64,000 bases of DNA, taken from positions 11,904,001 through 11,968,000 of the forward strand of contig NC_134941.1 in the NCBI RefSeq assembly GCF_051020765.1, given 5' to 3'. A program made the translations under genes and the position numbers. This document shows positions 23,761-36,421 of this stretch, one piece after another. The notes beneath the pieces are model-generated. The model saw only the letters and a list, made by a program, of their open reading frames with translations, was not told the DNA's origin and did not search any database. This DNA is from Lasioglossum baleicum. Lineage: Eukaryota > Arthropoda > Insecta > Hymenoptera > Halictidae. The stretch's first letter is position 1. Each line of letters begins with the position of its first letter.

Positions 23761-24909
23761 TCCAACTTATCCAGCAGGCTGCCTCATCTTCAACCACATC
23801 ACGTCTAGTCCAAACCCCAGCTATTACTACTCTCTGTGCGCAAGTGTGTTGTAAAAGTTGTAAGAGCTTTAAGTATCATTCTAAGGGTATCTTCATACTG
23901 TTAAGAATGTAACATGCGGTGGTATGGAGTATTTGTTTCTTCAGGGCATGAACTGTTAAAAAGTAAGAAGGGGGTGTGCGATCGCGCAAGCGTTTACGAA
24001 AGCGTTTTATCGATTTTTATATCGCGCGCGTTTCATAGGCCGCATGTTACGCGTTCCGATGAAGAATAACGATGGATTCTGAATCACAATTGCTCTCGTA
24101 TAGATACCGAAATGTAGTGAGCGGTCGGGTACGTCGTCGTGTGCGATCTGTATACTTTTCTTTTCCTCGAAAGCCATAAGATCAGTTGATAGGTAATTAC
24201 GACAATAATTCTAATTTATTCTGATTTGTTATAAGAACGGTGATTTTGTAGATTGAAAAACGTGACCGATAGTTTGTAAAAACATTTCCACGACGCGATT
24301 ACATATTTCTTATACTATATTTGTCTACTTATACTCTATAACGAATAGTCGAAACGATATCTATTTTCATACCATTTACCGCACAAAGTGAAAGAGATCC
24401 TGAAATTATACATTAGTGCCATCGCTCTCGAGGAAACTATTTATGTACAAGGCAAAAAGACTGCGTTCTATATTTCTGCATCTATAAGACAGTGACCTAA
24501 TACGCCATTGTATATGTGTGTATGTATATGTACATATATGTATACATACGCATATATAAATCTTTGTACAGAAGGAGGGTGAGAATTACTTGTTCTCCTC
24601 TGTTATTTCGATGAATTTTAAATGTTTGTAGATCACATATAAACACGTAATATATTTAAAACAAATACACCGAAGCAACTATCATAATTAGATTATCAAG
24701 AGAAAAAAGAGAAACGAACAAGGGAATACCAGTTGCATGGACGTGTTTGAAAGGCTCGCTTTTTATTTACCATGGACTAGAGACAGACATTTTATACCAA
24801 AATATTCGCGCAATATATAAGTACGTGTACGAAGCGTTAGTAGATGTTATAACGTTAAGGAACTTTGTAATTTTAATTGATAAACGGAACTATCGATATC
24901 GGTCGAGCA

Positions 24910-24912
<3 letters not shown>

Positions 24913-24948
<36 letters not shown>
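24913..24948. repeat. (AT)n microsatellite
   Basis: About 36 bp of perfect TA/AT dinucleotides within the probable Liprin-alpha 3' UTR. Confidence 0.95.
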
Positions 24949-24950
<2 letters not shown>

Positions 24951-25734
24951 TTTCATCGTTTCTCATTTCTCGCGATCAGATAACGAAAGAAGTAAATAGG
25001 TTTCTCATTCCTCTCTCTAGCATTTCTAGCTCCAGTTTTTTTTATTTTTCTCGTTCGACGAACCCGTCATCGATAGATCATCCGTGATGTATTTGTAATT
25101 CTGTTGATTGAAAGTTCCAGAGTGATTGACTGCTACTAGAACTCGATCGGTAGCGAGTGAGTATTCGGCGCGAACGTTATTGTAAATGCGAACGAGAAGC
25201 TAACGAGAGACGATTTTGGCCATAGTAGGGAGGCGTCGACGACGCTGACAATGGCCATAAATAATTAACTAAATAACGGTAGTGACGAGTATGCTGAAGA
25301 CAATGATTGCTATGATAATTAGAATTACCCATTACAAATGTTATCGAGCTGAAAGGTGTGGCAAAAGACTGAGACTTGACGACAGCGACTGTAATCGACG
25401 TAACAAAGAAAACAAAAAAGAGGAAAAAAACTGATCACGATTAAAGACGATCACAATAATGATGATAAGTTATAATGGGATGTTGTTAATGTTGTTGATA
25501 CTTGAGGAATCATTGTTGTTGATGTTTGTTTCCCTGTGAACTACCTAAAACCCCCTGCAAGCTGTTCATTCGTTGTAACTTCATGGCTCTGCAAAGACCT
25601 TCCGAATGGGCGCATACGTACCAAATAGTTTCTACCAAAGACATCGCAATACAGTACGATGATTGTACAATCATACACACGTGTATGGGAATTCGAACGT
25701 CGGCACTCGAATTATTCGCGCGGTAGAGAGATAG

Positions 25735-25790
25735 AAAGAATGAGAGAGAGGGAGAGAAAGTGAGAGAGAGCGAGCGAGAGAGAGAGAGAA
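25735..25790. repeat. GA-rich low-complexity tract
   Basis: Imperfect GAGA/GAGAAA repeats lie in the probable 3' UTR. Confidence 0.85.
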
Positions 25791-28764
25791 GATGAAAGAT
25801 GAGAATATCTACGTGTAAAGATCATTACTGTACAGTTTCATCACATCCTTCGGCGTGTAATACTTTTCTCTCGAGTACCACCGATCAGTGGAAATATTTC
25901 TAGATAATCAGAAAAGACTCGCTAAGCCAAAGCAACGTTACGCTACCTCAATACTGAAACATGGTGGTACCCCCTTTTTTTCTCTGTATAAATCTTTATG
26001 GTATGATTAATTCATGGGCACCGACCTCTTTGCGTTCATCGTTGCAAATGGATGTTGCTTTCGACTTTCGACTTTGTTGGGAAGCCGGGTTAAAACGAAA
26101 CGATAGAACAAAGACAAACACAAAACAAATTCACGCATTCGAGAAAAAGGTATAGAAACGTTTTTTTTTCTTTTTTAAGTTATTTAGCACAATACCGAAT
26201 TTTTCTATACGCATAGAATTATTAGAGGAGAAACTACAATCGAAGTAGAGCATGCGTATCTACAATAGTACTGTATACATGCTCTTTTCACTAATATACA
26301 TGCTAGACGATTGTACAGAACTAATTTGTACAAAATGAATAGAATTATACAAATGCTGAGGCACTTTGTGAAACAGAATGGCCGTCTCTCCCTTTCGGAA
26401 GTGTCCGCAGTGTGTGTAAATGACTGAACTTATTTTTAATGTACGCTAGTTAATAGTGTCCATGGACATTCCAAGGAAAGCAAATGAAAGGAAACCTTCC
26501 AAAATGATGCAGCCACGTTTATAATCACTCGAATATGTAAATCATAACTCGGTATATGTAGCAGCTTCGCCGCTTTCTATGTATTTAAGTATAAATAATA
26601 TACATAGATACAGAGAATTCTCGCCTGAGTCCAGCCTCCGACTGCTCGGTATCGAATAGAGCTTGAGTAAGCAGAACTAATCGTATTTAACAGACGACGA
26701 ACTTGTGCTATTCGACGCGTAATGTTTTTACCAAGAACATGAACAATTGTCGTATAAAACTTGATCTTGACTTCGGTTCACTTTCATTTCGTTCGTGTCT
26801 GCATAGAAGAAAAGCAAACCCGCCATATTTTTTATTCGTATCGACGTCGATGTATTAAATATTGTCTTCAGCAATGCTGGAAGAGTTTTCCTTTGTTGAA
26901 TGCTTCTTATTGTTAAGCGTAAATAGTGCTTAAAGAAAGACATTTAACATCTAAGTTTCCGCCTATCATCGGTTGACACATATCATAAGATTGTAAAAAG
27001 TATTTCTAGGAAGATTTCTATTCGAAGCAAGTCTTTCTTTTCGCTAGGTTCCAATTATCGTTTTGTCCAGAACGAACAACACGAGCTAGCATATGGTAAA
27101 AACATACACGTAATATTGTATAATATTGTGATGTAACAATCCGTAGCATGTGTTTATTACTTGATAGCGTTTATTCGTTTCTTCAGATACACACACTTTC
27201 TTACGCTCAATTCGGCCGAACTGGACGGAAGAACAATTTCAACATTTATTCTGAATTTTTCGGTACGACATACGTTTGTGAGTGTTACTGCTATAATTAT
27301 ATTGTAAATAAATATGCGCGCTCTCACGCGCGCACACGTGTGAGTATGTGTGTGTGTATATATATATTTCTCTGTGTATATATGAATTATTTATTAACGA
27401 TCTTGTAATTTTCGAAGGTTTTATTACGAGCCCAATGCAGTTAAATATACTTCGGTCTTGATATTAGTTTTGAGAACAATGAAATGGCTGCCGAGAATGT
27501 AAAATCGATTACAATGTCTGATTAATAACAAAAAGTCGCGAGAAGCAGCTTAAATTAACGCGCATTCAAAACTAAAAATGGAAAATAAGTCAATATTCTT
27601 TTTTATCGAGTTTATTAGCTGCAGAATGAAGCATAATATATAATTTATTGTACGCAATGATTCCACGTAACAAACTACGAAATTGACTAATATGTATGAT
27701 TTTATTTTTAATCGACTACCTTACCTGGAGTGTCGGGTAACTGTGCCAGCATATAAAACTGCGATTGTGCTAGTAAGCGGGTAATTGTCAAATGTAATTC
27801 TCTGAATGTGAAGTAGTATCAAGCTATATAAATATAAATATATTTGTAACATATATAGTACAATACACAGTGCACCATAACTTTTCAAAGTGCTAGCTTA
27901 ATAGTTCAATTGATTATCTTGCTGCGAACAATAGAGAAAAACTTGAAAAGACATTCGGTTCTAGATCTATATGGATTACACAAATCAATTTTATGATGTA
28001 ATCTGTATTTATCTGTTAATAATTAATTTGAGTTTTCTTTGGTACAACAACGGCAATTTTCTGTTAGTATTTATTATTATAAACGATGAGCCAAAGAAGG
28101 CAGTTCGATATGGCATTAGGGTATGCGTGTATGCAGAAAACAAGGGGGAGAAGTATACATGGAGAGCGACAGTACGATGTGTAGTATAATTGAATGCGTG
28201 CACTGTGCAGTTTGTGCAGAATATTATATTTTGTTTGAAAGTTTACTAATATCGTGTACTACTTCACGTTTTTTGTAATGAATGTAAGATAGTGTGTTTC
28301 ATGTTGAAATAAGGCACCCTTTTAGCTGTGATGTTAACAATAGAGAATTCATATAGACGGATGCAAAACAAGGAAGAGAATTAGTCTAATAGAAATGAAT
28401 TTCATGTTATATTTATTATAACAACAATTCAGTATTACAGTATATACCAATGTTTGCTGACTACGAATTCTACTACCGGTTAACGTCATTGCTAATAAAA
28501 TGTGAGGAAAACGAAGTATAACAAAACGGCACACATTTTGAAGAAATCACAACGAGGCACAAATTTTTGTAAGGGGACAGTTCGAACTTCTGTTACCCCC
28601 TTTGTGAAAAATGAAAAGAAAAAAAATGAAAAAAACACACTGGAATCTTGAGAAACCATAAGAATTGGACCTGAAGATTTCCATGCAAGTATACGTGTAG
28701 ACAAAGTAAAATCAATGAAAGACAAGAATGGTAACAGGACATAGTTATTGGATAAATAATTATA

Positions 28765-28900
28765 ACGATAATACTATTATCGCTATCACTACCGCTGCTA
28801 ATACTACTACTATGACTATTACTATAACTACAAATACCATTAGTGCTACCACTATCATTACTATAACTACAACTACCGCTACTACCATTACCATTATAAA
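28765..28900. repeat. Imperfect ACT/ATT trinucleotide array
   Basis: About 135 bp of ACTACT, ATTACT, ACCACT and ACTATA-type triplets. This keeps several frames free of stops and explains the Thr/Ile-rich and Ser/Gly-rich open frames seen on both strands here. Confidence 0.85.
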
Positions 28901-29268
28901 TTGTCCTTGTAATTTTTATATGCCAAGTGTATACTTTAATAGGATAAATGGAAGAATATGGGAAACGAGTCGCAGTAAATGTAACATATAACAGCCCTGC
29001 TTTGGTATAAGCAGGACACAAACTATGTTAACTGAACTATGAATTATAAATATTGTATAAGACGATAAATAATAATTATTATTACCATTATTATAAACTA
29101 TTATCGATTGAATTAGCAAATTGTAATCTACCCATCAACCATTTTTAAGTAAGGGAGATATGAGTCTGTAATTCGTGTGTAACAAAGATCAACCTGTACA
29201 ATGTTGTTGCTACTGCTGTTGTTTTTTTACTGTCCTTTATCATCATTATTTAAGAAAAATATTACATT

Positions 29269-29275
29269 GAATAAA
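29269..29275 (+). terminator. Candidate polyadenylation signal (Liprin-alpha distal end)
   Basis: GAATAAA is the last such signal before the POFUT2 start at 29480. Its assignment to Liprin-alpha is inferred from position only. Confidence 0.35.
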
Positions 29276-29479
29276 CCGATTCATTCCAGTTCATTAATCC
29301 CAAACGAAACAGCTTCGAACACAAGTCGGAAAAATAGATTTATTTTATCCAAAAATATACAGCTTACACATATTTAGACCGATTGTATAGTGGCATTACA
29401 ATATTATATTTTACATTGTTTAACATTGTTTTGTGGCAGATTCTTGTACAATATTATACATAACCAATATAACCTCAAA

Positions 29480-31426
29480 ATGTTAAACTTGTTAAGCTTC
29501 AAGGCCTTATATTTTATATTGTTTTATATTAATTTTATACAATGTGCAACCGAAAGTACGTTCTGTAATCAAATAGATGAATACGAAGAGACCGATCAAA
29601 AATGCGATGTTCAAACACATTACTCGAACAACCGGTACCGAATAAATTTTTTCATTTATCAAAATTAACAATTTTCTGACATAAAATGTTTTTCAGTTAC
29701 ATTCTGTACGATGTTAATCCACCGGAGGGTGTCAATCTCAGACGAGACGTTTATGTGCGTGTAGCAGTTTTTCTAAAAAATTTAATCAAAGATGAAGAAA
29801 AATATATGTGGAAATTAGTGTTGCCACCATGGGGTAATTTTATCATTCAACTTTATTGTTATTCAATGTTTGTGAAGACACGTTCATTACATATTTTCAT
29901 TTCTTTCTAGGTAATTTGTATCATTGGCAATCTAAAAATATAGGACCTCAAACACAACTGCCTTGGAGCCTGTTTTTTGATATTCCCAGTCTCCAAAAGT
30001 ATATACCAGTCATTGAAATGCATCAATTTTTACAAGGTATAACACTAGCTATTTTACAATGGCTTATGGGATTGGTAATGTTTATATTTTCAGAGTACCC
30101 TTCCAAGAAAAAGCATACGCAACTCGATGTTGTCTATATACTGCAGAACGATGAAGAAATGTTTAAAACAGGGAAATTTGAAGACAAAAATGAATTAGTG
30201 GAATGCACTGGCGAATCTTTACAGTATAACAAACCAGGATCCGTAAGATATGGTAGATACTTTTGGGCATACCATAATGTAACTTCTGAAACCATTAAAT
30301 GTATCAAATTCCATGGAATGATGTCAGAATTAAAACACAATCTGCAGCCTTCTAGTTACAGGTAAGAAAATACTTTATATTGTATGTACAAGTTTCGATG
30401 CAATTCAATTTATTAACGCAGATCTGTAATGTTCGATCACATGGAAATTGCATTACACGACTCTTATGGATCGCAAGAATATTGGAGAGCCAGACGCAGC
30501 ATGAGATACAATCCTGAGTTATACAAAGTTGCTAACGAATACAGGAAACATTTTCTTAATTCGACAAATAAAGATGATAAGACTGATAGACCAACTGACT
30601 GGACTCAAGAAAAGGTATAAACATGTAATAACTAGACTGCGGATCTTTATGCATTTATGGTTTATAAAAATTTTCAAAAAATGCTGGTGTATCAAGTACG
30701 ACAGAAGTTAGTACATTTTTATTGATTTTGGACCTACAAATGTTATTACCAACAAAAATTGAAAATTCCATAAACATCCGCAGTCTGGTAATAACGTTAC
30801 TGAATTACAGAATAGAAGAAACGCTGTTGGAGGACCGTACCTAGCTACTCATTTAAGAAGAGGCGATTTTGTGGTCGGTCGTGCTTCCACAGTGCCAACA
30901 ATCAAATCTGCTGCTTCTCAGTTGAGGAGACAATTGGATACGCTTGGATTGAATGTTCTGTTTGTTGCTACCGATGCCACAGAAGATGGTAAATTGTTTT
31001 TGATATACTACGTACGATTAAAAACAAATAAAAACTTAAAACATTGATTGAATAAATATTTTACAGAATTCAACGAACTTAAAGAATATTTGCCCGAGTA
31101 TGCAGTACTTAGATACATTCCATCGGATTATATTCTAAATAAATTCAAGGACGGTGGAGTAGCGATTATCGATCAAATTATTTGTTCTTACGCAAGGTAT
31201 ACAAATTTATAACAGTCATATATTTCGTTTTCTTATTGCAAATAAAATAAAATATAGAAAAATATTCTCCTTTAGGTACTTCCTGGGAACACGTGAATCA
31301 ACGTTCACTTTCAGGATACAAGAAGAGAGAGAGATTATCGGTTTTCCGTCGAAAACAACATTTAATGTTTTGTGTAAAGATCATAAAAAATGTAGCTCGA
31401 ACGGACAATGGGAGATCGTTTGGTAA
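29480..31426 (+). CDS. POFUT2: GDP-fucose protein O-fucosyltransferase 2 (POFUT2)
   Basis: This ER enzyme transfers fucose from GDP-fucose to Ser/Thr of folded thrombospondin type-1 repeats. Eight exons: 29480-29634, 29697-29833, 29911-30036, 30094-30361, 30422-30614, 30811-30988, 31067-31196, 31276-31426. Phases close to 445 residues with a TAA stop, near the usual 430. The ATG opens a hydrophobic signal peptide (about residues 1-23, rich in Leu/Phe/Tyr/Ile). The family motif [14 protein letters not shown] carries the PPEG glutamate regarded as catalytic. Later come HLRRGDF (GDP-fucose site), [18 protein letters not shown] and RESTFTFRI. It lies about 200 bp after a candidate Liprin-alpha polyadenylation signal and converges on BLOC1S6. 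The fifth intron contains a MITE. No broken exon was seen. Confidence 0.95.
30633..30787. mobile_element. hAT-type MITE in POFUT2 intron 5
   Basis: The 8-bp direct repeat GTAATAAC flanks it exactly (30625-30632 and 30788-30795). Terminal inverted repeats are TAGACTGCGGATCTTTATG on the left and, reverse complemented, CAGACTGCGGATGTTTATG on the right. At 155 bp it is non-coding. Related ends occur at 12429 (TAGACTGCGGATTTTTATAG, paired with a complement near 12606) and 41464 (AACTGCGGATCTTCATG), so it is a family with several copies in the window. Confidence 0.85.
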
Positions 31427-31548
31427 TATATAAAAATATGAATCAAGTATTAGTTTTAATGTAAACAATGACTGTATAAATATATTGCTCTTGTGTACAT
31501 TTAAACTGTTTTTCTGTCGTTAATCATCTTTCGTTTGGCTTAATTTTC

Positions 31549-32456
31549 TTAACTTATTACGGGTTTACCAATTAAATCTTGTTCACGACGAATTTCTTGT
31601 TCGCGCTGTTGTTCCCTATTCAAGGCTTCCTTTTGTTTCATTTGTTGTAATCTTAACGCTCGTTTCTGCATAAATAAAATAGCATATTAATAAGCTTTAC
31701 TGTTCTGTTATTTGTAAGTAAATTTGCCCGAATCTTCGTGACTTTTATTAAGATGTAAATGTTAACTCATCAATTTGAATTAAAATTTGTTATTTCATCG
31801 ATCTCTTACCACTGTGTCAATTTGACGAGGGTTAAAAATACATATAAATAAAGAATTAGTTATATTCACACTTACTTTTAATTTGAATGTACGTTCGTGG
31901 ATCGAAGCCATCTCTTTCTTCATGATACTTAACTTCCCTTGATAAACTTTTACCGTTTGAAACTGCAATGTACAGCCGTTAAAGTAATGTACATTTAACA
32001 ATCGGTGAAGTCATACGAAAGGTTCATTCATACCATTTTATTTAGGTCAACATCTTCGTAAGTTTCCTGAAGCTTTTTATTCTCTCCTTGCATCTGATTA
32101 AGTAAAGCCTGTTGTTTGCCTCTGAAAAGGAACAATATACCACGAAAATATAACAATTATAGTAAATGTAATGAATACAATAAAATCTAATAAATGATTT
32201 TACTTACGTTACTTCAGTCAGCTCTTTATGAACCTGTTCCAACGGTGATTTATAAATGCTCAAAAGTCCCTCGGCCAATTTCTTCGCCGCTTCCGAAAAA
32301 TCCTGCTGCTCATCGTCGCTGTGGAACAACAAACAAAGTTATACGCACTGTTTGTAAACAAACAGATTGCATTAGAAAACAAGACGAGCACCCATCACGT
32401 GTTACAATCTTCGACTGAACTTTCTTCACCTCTGATTCTTCTAAATCAGTCATCAT
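31549..32456 (-). CDS. BLOC1S6: BLOC-1 subunit 6 (pallidin)
   Basis: Pallidin is a small coiled-coil subunit of BLOC-1, which sorts cargo to lysosome-related organelles (pigment granules in insects). Exons in gene order: about 32392-32456 (or ending 32430), 32208-32318, 32034-32121, 31876-31962, 31549-31665. Phases close for the last four. Family signatures are KKLAEGLLSIYKSPLEQ, KVYQGKLSIMKKEM and KKRALRLQQMKQKEAL followed by NREQQREQEIR, the typical charged C-terminus. Length is about 155 residues. The first exon is uncertain: the best-looking donor after MMTDLEESE (32430) does not match the phase of exon 2, whereas a weaker donor (GTGCTC at 32391) does. The 3' end lies 123 bp from the POFUT2 stop, tail to tail. 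Confidence 0.85.
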
Positions 32457-34633
32457 CTTCAATGATCCTTTATTAAATAGTCACTGCAACATATTAAAAA
32501 GACCGTGAGAATTTTAATTAAATAATAACCTGCATCGCCAGTTTGACAGCTGTTAAACACAAATAATAACTGTCATGTAATATGGATTTTTTAACATAAT
32601 ACACCGGATAGAAAATCGATATAATTCGTGAAGAAGATATATACTTACTTAAAAATAAAAAACAATTACTTTTAGACACCGCTGATCGTTTGATTAATAT
32701 ATACACAATCTTTCGGAATAAGTCAGCTGATTTCGACCTCGTGTATATAACACACGTATACACGTGCGCGCATTTGTGTGGTCATCATTCACTATATCAA
32801 CGTGAAAAGCGTTAATTATTTATTCGGATAATAATCAATTTTAATTTCAATCGTCTGCCGTTTTCCTTAAACATTACGAAACTCGCATCGTACACGCTCG
32901 GTACCATTTTGCATTTTAAATGAATTTAAATTTTTATGACAATCGTACCGAAAGTGGCACGATGGTGACGCCACCTACGGCGGCGGGTTTGCGAACTAAT
33001 TTCCCCTATCCTTCCCATGTGTAAGACAAGGACGGTGATAGCGTGCGACAAGGACAGAAGAGCGTGCCACCTCCTTTTTCGCGGCGCTTCGAATCCCCTG
33101 GTAAGTAACAGGCACACATGCTGAGCAAGGAGGTATTCGACAAGGGCAGACATAGACCGATCTCACAAATCTATCAAATCAATCAATGATTCATTGATTA
33201 CACGCTTCACAGCAACAATTTGTAAACTTTAACGATTGGAGAATACGAGGCGGACCTCCTGCTACTTTCACGTATAGTTTTTGATTAGATGTTGTTAGTT
33301 GTTAAATAGTTATTAACAATTTTCCGGACCTCTGTCCAAAAGTAAGCTGGAAATTATTGACACCATCTTACAAATAAATTATTTTCTCACTCTCCGGACA
33401 TAATTTGTGAAGATTTATGATCGAAGAAATTAGAATAGATCTCTAGCATCAATCCAGTAGTAAGTTTTTGTAGATCTGACTAGTATTTAATTAGTTATTA
33501 ACAATTTTTGCAGATGGAATTCGTTTCTCCTATGCAAGTAATGTGTAAGACAAGGAGAGGTTGAATGTGCGACAAGGATAGAGAGAGTGGCGCGATAGTG
33601 TCGCCATCTCTGGGACGAGTTGTGAACTAATTTTCCCGATGTGTAAAACGCTTCTGCGGCGCTTAGAATCTCCTGGTATTACCAGGAGTACATGATATGC
33701 GAGGAGGTATCCGACAACGGCAGCAATGGCGAATCCCACTGAGCCATCAAATCAACCGATAATTTATTAATTACTCGCTTCACAGCAATAATTTATAAAC
33801 TTTAGCGATTGGAGAATACAAGGTGGACCTCCTGCTACTTTCACATATAGTTTTTCAATGGGTGTTGTTAGTTGTTAAATAGTTATTAACAATTTTCTGG
33901 ACCTCTGTCCAGAAGTGAGCTAGAAAAATATTGACCCCATCTTACAAATAAATTATTTTGTCACTCTCCGGACCTAATTTGTGAAGATTTATGATCGAAG
34001 AAACTAGAATAGATCTCTAGCAACAATCTAGTATCAATTTTGTATTACATATGTTGCATCACTCAATAGAAATCACGAGTATGTATCTCGTCGGTGGTAT
34101 AGGACATAGGATATGCATAGGACGCAGTGTTCCAAGATAACTGAGTATCTCGTGCCCACAAGTCACGTCACAAAGATAATTCAAAATGATGGATAGCGAT
34201 ATAAAAGCGAGGTATGCTTGAGCCCAAGTATATACAAGTTTATTTACATACAATATACAATGTATTATATATTATAAATATAGATATATATGTATAGTCT
34301 ATGCTATATAAGAGTTCCACAATATTAGTTTCGACCGATACGTTAGGATGTGATACAGAAATGGTAAGGAGGCTTTAGAGCCCCGCACACGAGAGACAAA
34401 AAAATATAATTGGGTGATTAGTCTACTCTTATACGTTATGTGTGGTTCTATTTTAAAAATCACGGAACACTGAACAACTTTGAACTATGTAGCAAGAAAC
34501 GTTGAAGCTGAAAGATCTTATACTGAACTCTTGCAACTGCTTGCTAAGAAAGGTATAAAAATATGAAAATGCTTTCCACTAGGGTTTTTATTTTATCGTT
34601 TAATCTAAAATTGATTTATTTATAAATGTACAA
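32457..34633. other. Intergenic region between BLOC1S6 and MAD2L2
   Basis: This holds the BLOC1S6 upstream sequence and a roughly 0.55-kb unit present twice in tandem (listed separately). No gene was recognised. The MAD2L2 3' end lies at its right edge. Confidence 0.5.
32940..34035. repeat. Tandem duplication of about 0.55 kb (two diverged copies)
   Basis: Matched landmarks occur twice in the same order and orientation: GTGTAAGACAAGGA at 33019 and 33543, GCTTCACAGCAA near 33204 and 33778, GGACCTCCTGCTACTTTCAC near 33253 and 33828, and GTGAAGATTTATGATCGAAG near 33407 and 33981. The offset varies from about 524 to 574 because of indels. No coding frame is shared. Confidence 0.8.
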
Positions 34634-35395
34634 TTAGTTCGTTCTCTTATTCTGTTCACATTCGATTACATACATTTGCAAATTCATACAGTCTGTTTTA
34701 ATAGTTTTCAGTGGTAATAAATTTGTATCGGGCATTTCAGATACTTCTTCATTGATGATCCATGGGAAATCTTCGCAGTTTGGGTTTTCGCTAAGACCAA
34801 CATGAGCTGCTTCATAAGTTTGAATCTCGATAGAAAAAGTTGAGTCCTCTGGCAATGGTTTCAGATAAGATTCACACATGGACAATTTTAAACAAATTGT
34901 TCTGAGTGCCTCCTCTGTTTTTAAATAGTATGGATCCTTCCTGGAACAATGAACAAAACGTTTAGTAAGCCATAACTATCAATTTATTATCTAGTATACG
35001 TACTCTGTGTTTTTGGCTTGTAGTTTAACAATATCAAAAGTGAATTTCTCAACTGGTCGGTTGTCTACGCTGTAAATAACAAGATTTACCGCCTTCACAC
35101 TGTTCTCGTCTTCTTTGATTAGCTCCCTAATAGCATTTAGAACGTGTTTCAGGTACTCGTTCAGCTCAGGATGTTCAGAAACATATACCACTGTACTGTA
35201 GATATTCTTTCTTCTGAAGATTTCCTTAGGATATAAATTTCTGAAGTACAATATGTGATTGAACGCCACCTCGAGAAATTCCAGCAAGATATCTACACCG
35301 ACTACGAATAGTTTCAGTCAGTAATTCTATTTATTATTAAATTTATTAATTCCAACAGTCCAAGCTCTATATTTACCTATCTTATCTTGAGACAT
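34634..35395 (-). CDS. MAD2L2: MAD2L2 / REV7 HORMA-domain protein
   Basis: This HORMA adaptor is the accessory subunit of DNA polymerase zeta in translesion synthesis and part of shieldin-type repair control in vertebrates. Three exons in gene order: 35377-35395 (MSQDKI, ATG at 35395), 35004-35292, 34634-34940, closing to 204 residues against about 211 in mammals. Recognisable blocks are LLEFLEVAFNHILYFRNLYP, SEHPELNEYL, NRPVEKFTFDIV, then DFPWIINEE and LLPLKTIKTD near the C-terminus, which carry the HORMA core and safety-belt region. It is divergent from USP48, with about 1 kb between the start codons. Confidence 0.93.
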
Positions 35396-36421
35396 ATCGA
35401 GCTCTGTTATTTTACCACTTAAATAATCACTACTTCGCGGAAGTTTATGAAAATGTATGTTTATAAAAATTTATATGAAAATAATAAAAAATAATTTTAA
35501 AAAAACCTATTTTCATGTGAGAATGTTGAATATCGAGATAGAAGCTAATAAAAATATTAAAATAAAATGCATTATCGAAATAGTGAGCTAGAGACGAACG
35601 GGTAAAATATGATTTTATATGAGTTTTTCGTATATTGTATTATTTAGAGATTAAAACTCGACGCGCGCATCGAGCAAAACCAATTGCATATGGCGGTCAG
35701 TGTACATCGGACGGTTAGAGTGTTTTTATGTGACTTTTTTTTACCTGTGAACAAAAAATATTGATAGATAATAGTGATAATTGGCTTGACGAGCGTGATA
35801 AGTGTTCCCTTACAATCAGATAATGTTGTAGGGGAAGAATATAATGTTGTAAAAATAAAAGCGGCGTTTCTCATAACCTCGAACATCAGCAACGAATTCT
35901 ACCTTCGTGCAGGTATGCATCTTACGATATTTAGGCGTGTTTGATCGTTCGTATATTTTCAATTTCTTACCGATTAACTGTGCTGTCCGTCATTTCTTTT
36001 TTATTGTTATCCTCGAACGTAGAAATCTATTGGAATCAGTTGTATCGAGTGCCACTTTCGTTACGTTTTTATTTTACCAACGGAATCGTGATTCTCTCAT
36101 GGCGCGAAATGAAACGCGTGCATTTTCACGTTGCACCGTTACACCACTGAGCTGCAAATATTTACGCAAAGTGTGATAATTGGTAGATTAATTCACAAAA
36201 ATTCAATTTCGATCGAAAATTCGATACTTTATTACGGTTTTTATCGAATCAAAATAATATTTGATCTTTCGTTATGAAGTTAGAGCACATAAGTTACAGT
36301 AGTTCCGTGAATAAAAACGATCGAGAAGTTATTTAAAAATTAATAATTTCTAAATACAAGGAATTTTTTCATTATTTTATAAAACCAACTAACTAATGCA
36401 ATTATTGTATTTCAGAGAAGA
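35396..36421. promoter_or_regulatory. Divergent promoter region, MAD2L2 / USP48
   Basis: Start codons of the two oppositely transcribed genes are 1,026 bp apart and no gene lies between. The USP48 ATG follows ATTTCAG at 36413, so a 5' untranslated exon and intron may lie inside this stretch. Small open frames at 35644-36176 are not recognised. Promoter elements cannot be placed by eye. Confidence 0.4.

Larger units (their letters stand above)
23761..29300 (+). other. Probable long 3' UTR of Liprin-alpha
   Basis: AT-rich DNA follows the stop with no recognisable gene, about 5.5 kb in all. An AATAAA at about 29270 lies just 200 bp before the POFUT2 start; earlier AATAAA-type sites occur, for example near 27306. 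The region contains (AT)n, GA-rich and ACT/ATT-rich arrays. Long 3' UTRs are typical of neuronal insect transcripts. This is inference; the region could equally be UTR plus intergenic DNA. Confidence 0.45.

Noticed and set aside
28593..29021. 142-codon Ser/Gly/Asn-rich antisense frame
   Set aside because: Product of the imperfect ACT/ATT trinucleotide array.
29390..29479. Upstream extension of the POFUT2 frame
   Set aside because: The ATG at 29480 starts a convincing signal peptide; the extension adds unconserved AT-rich codons.
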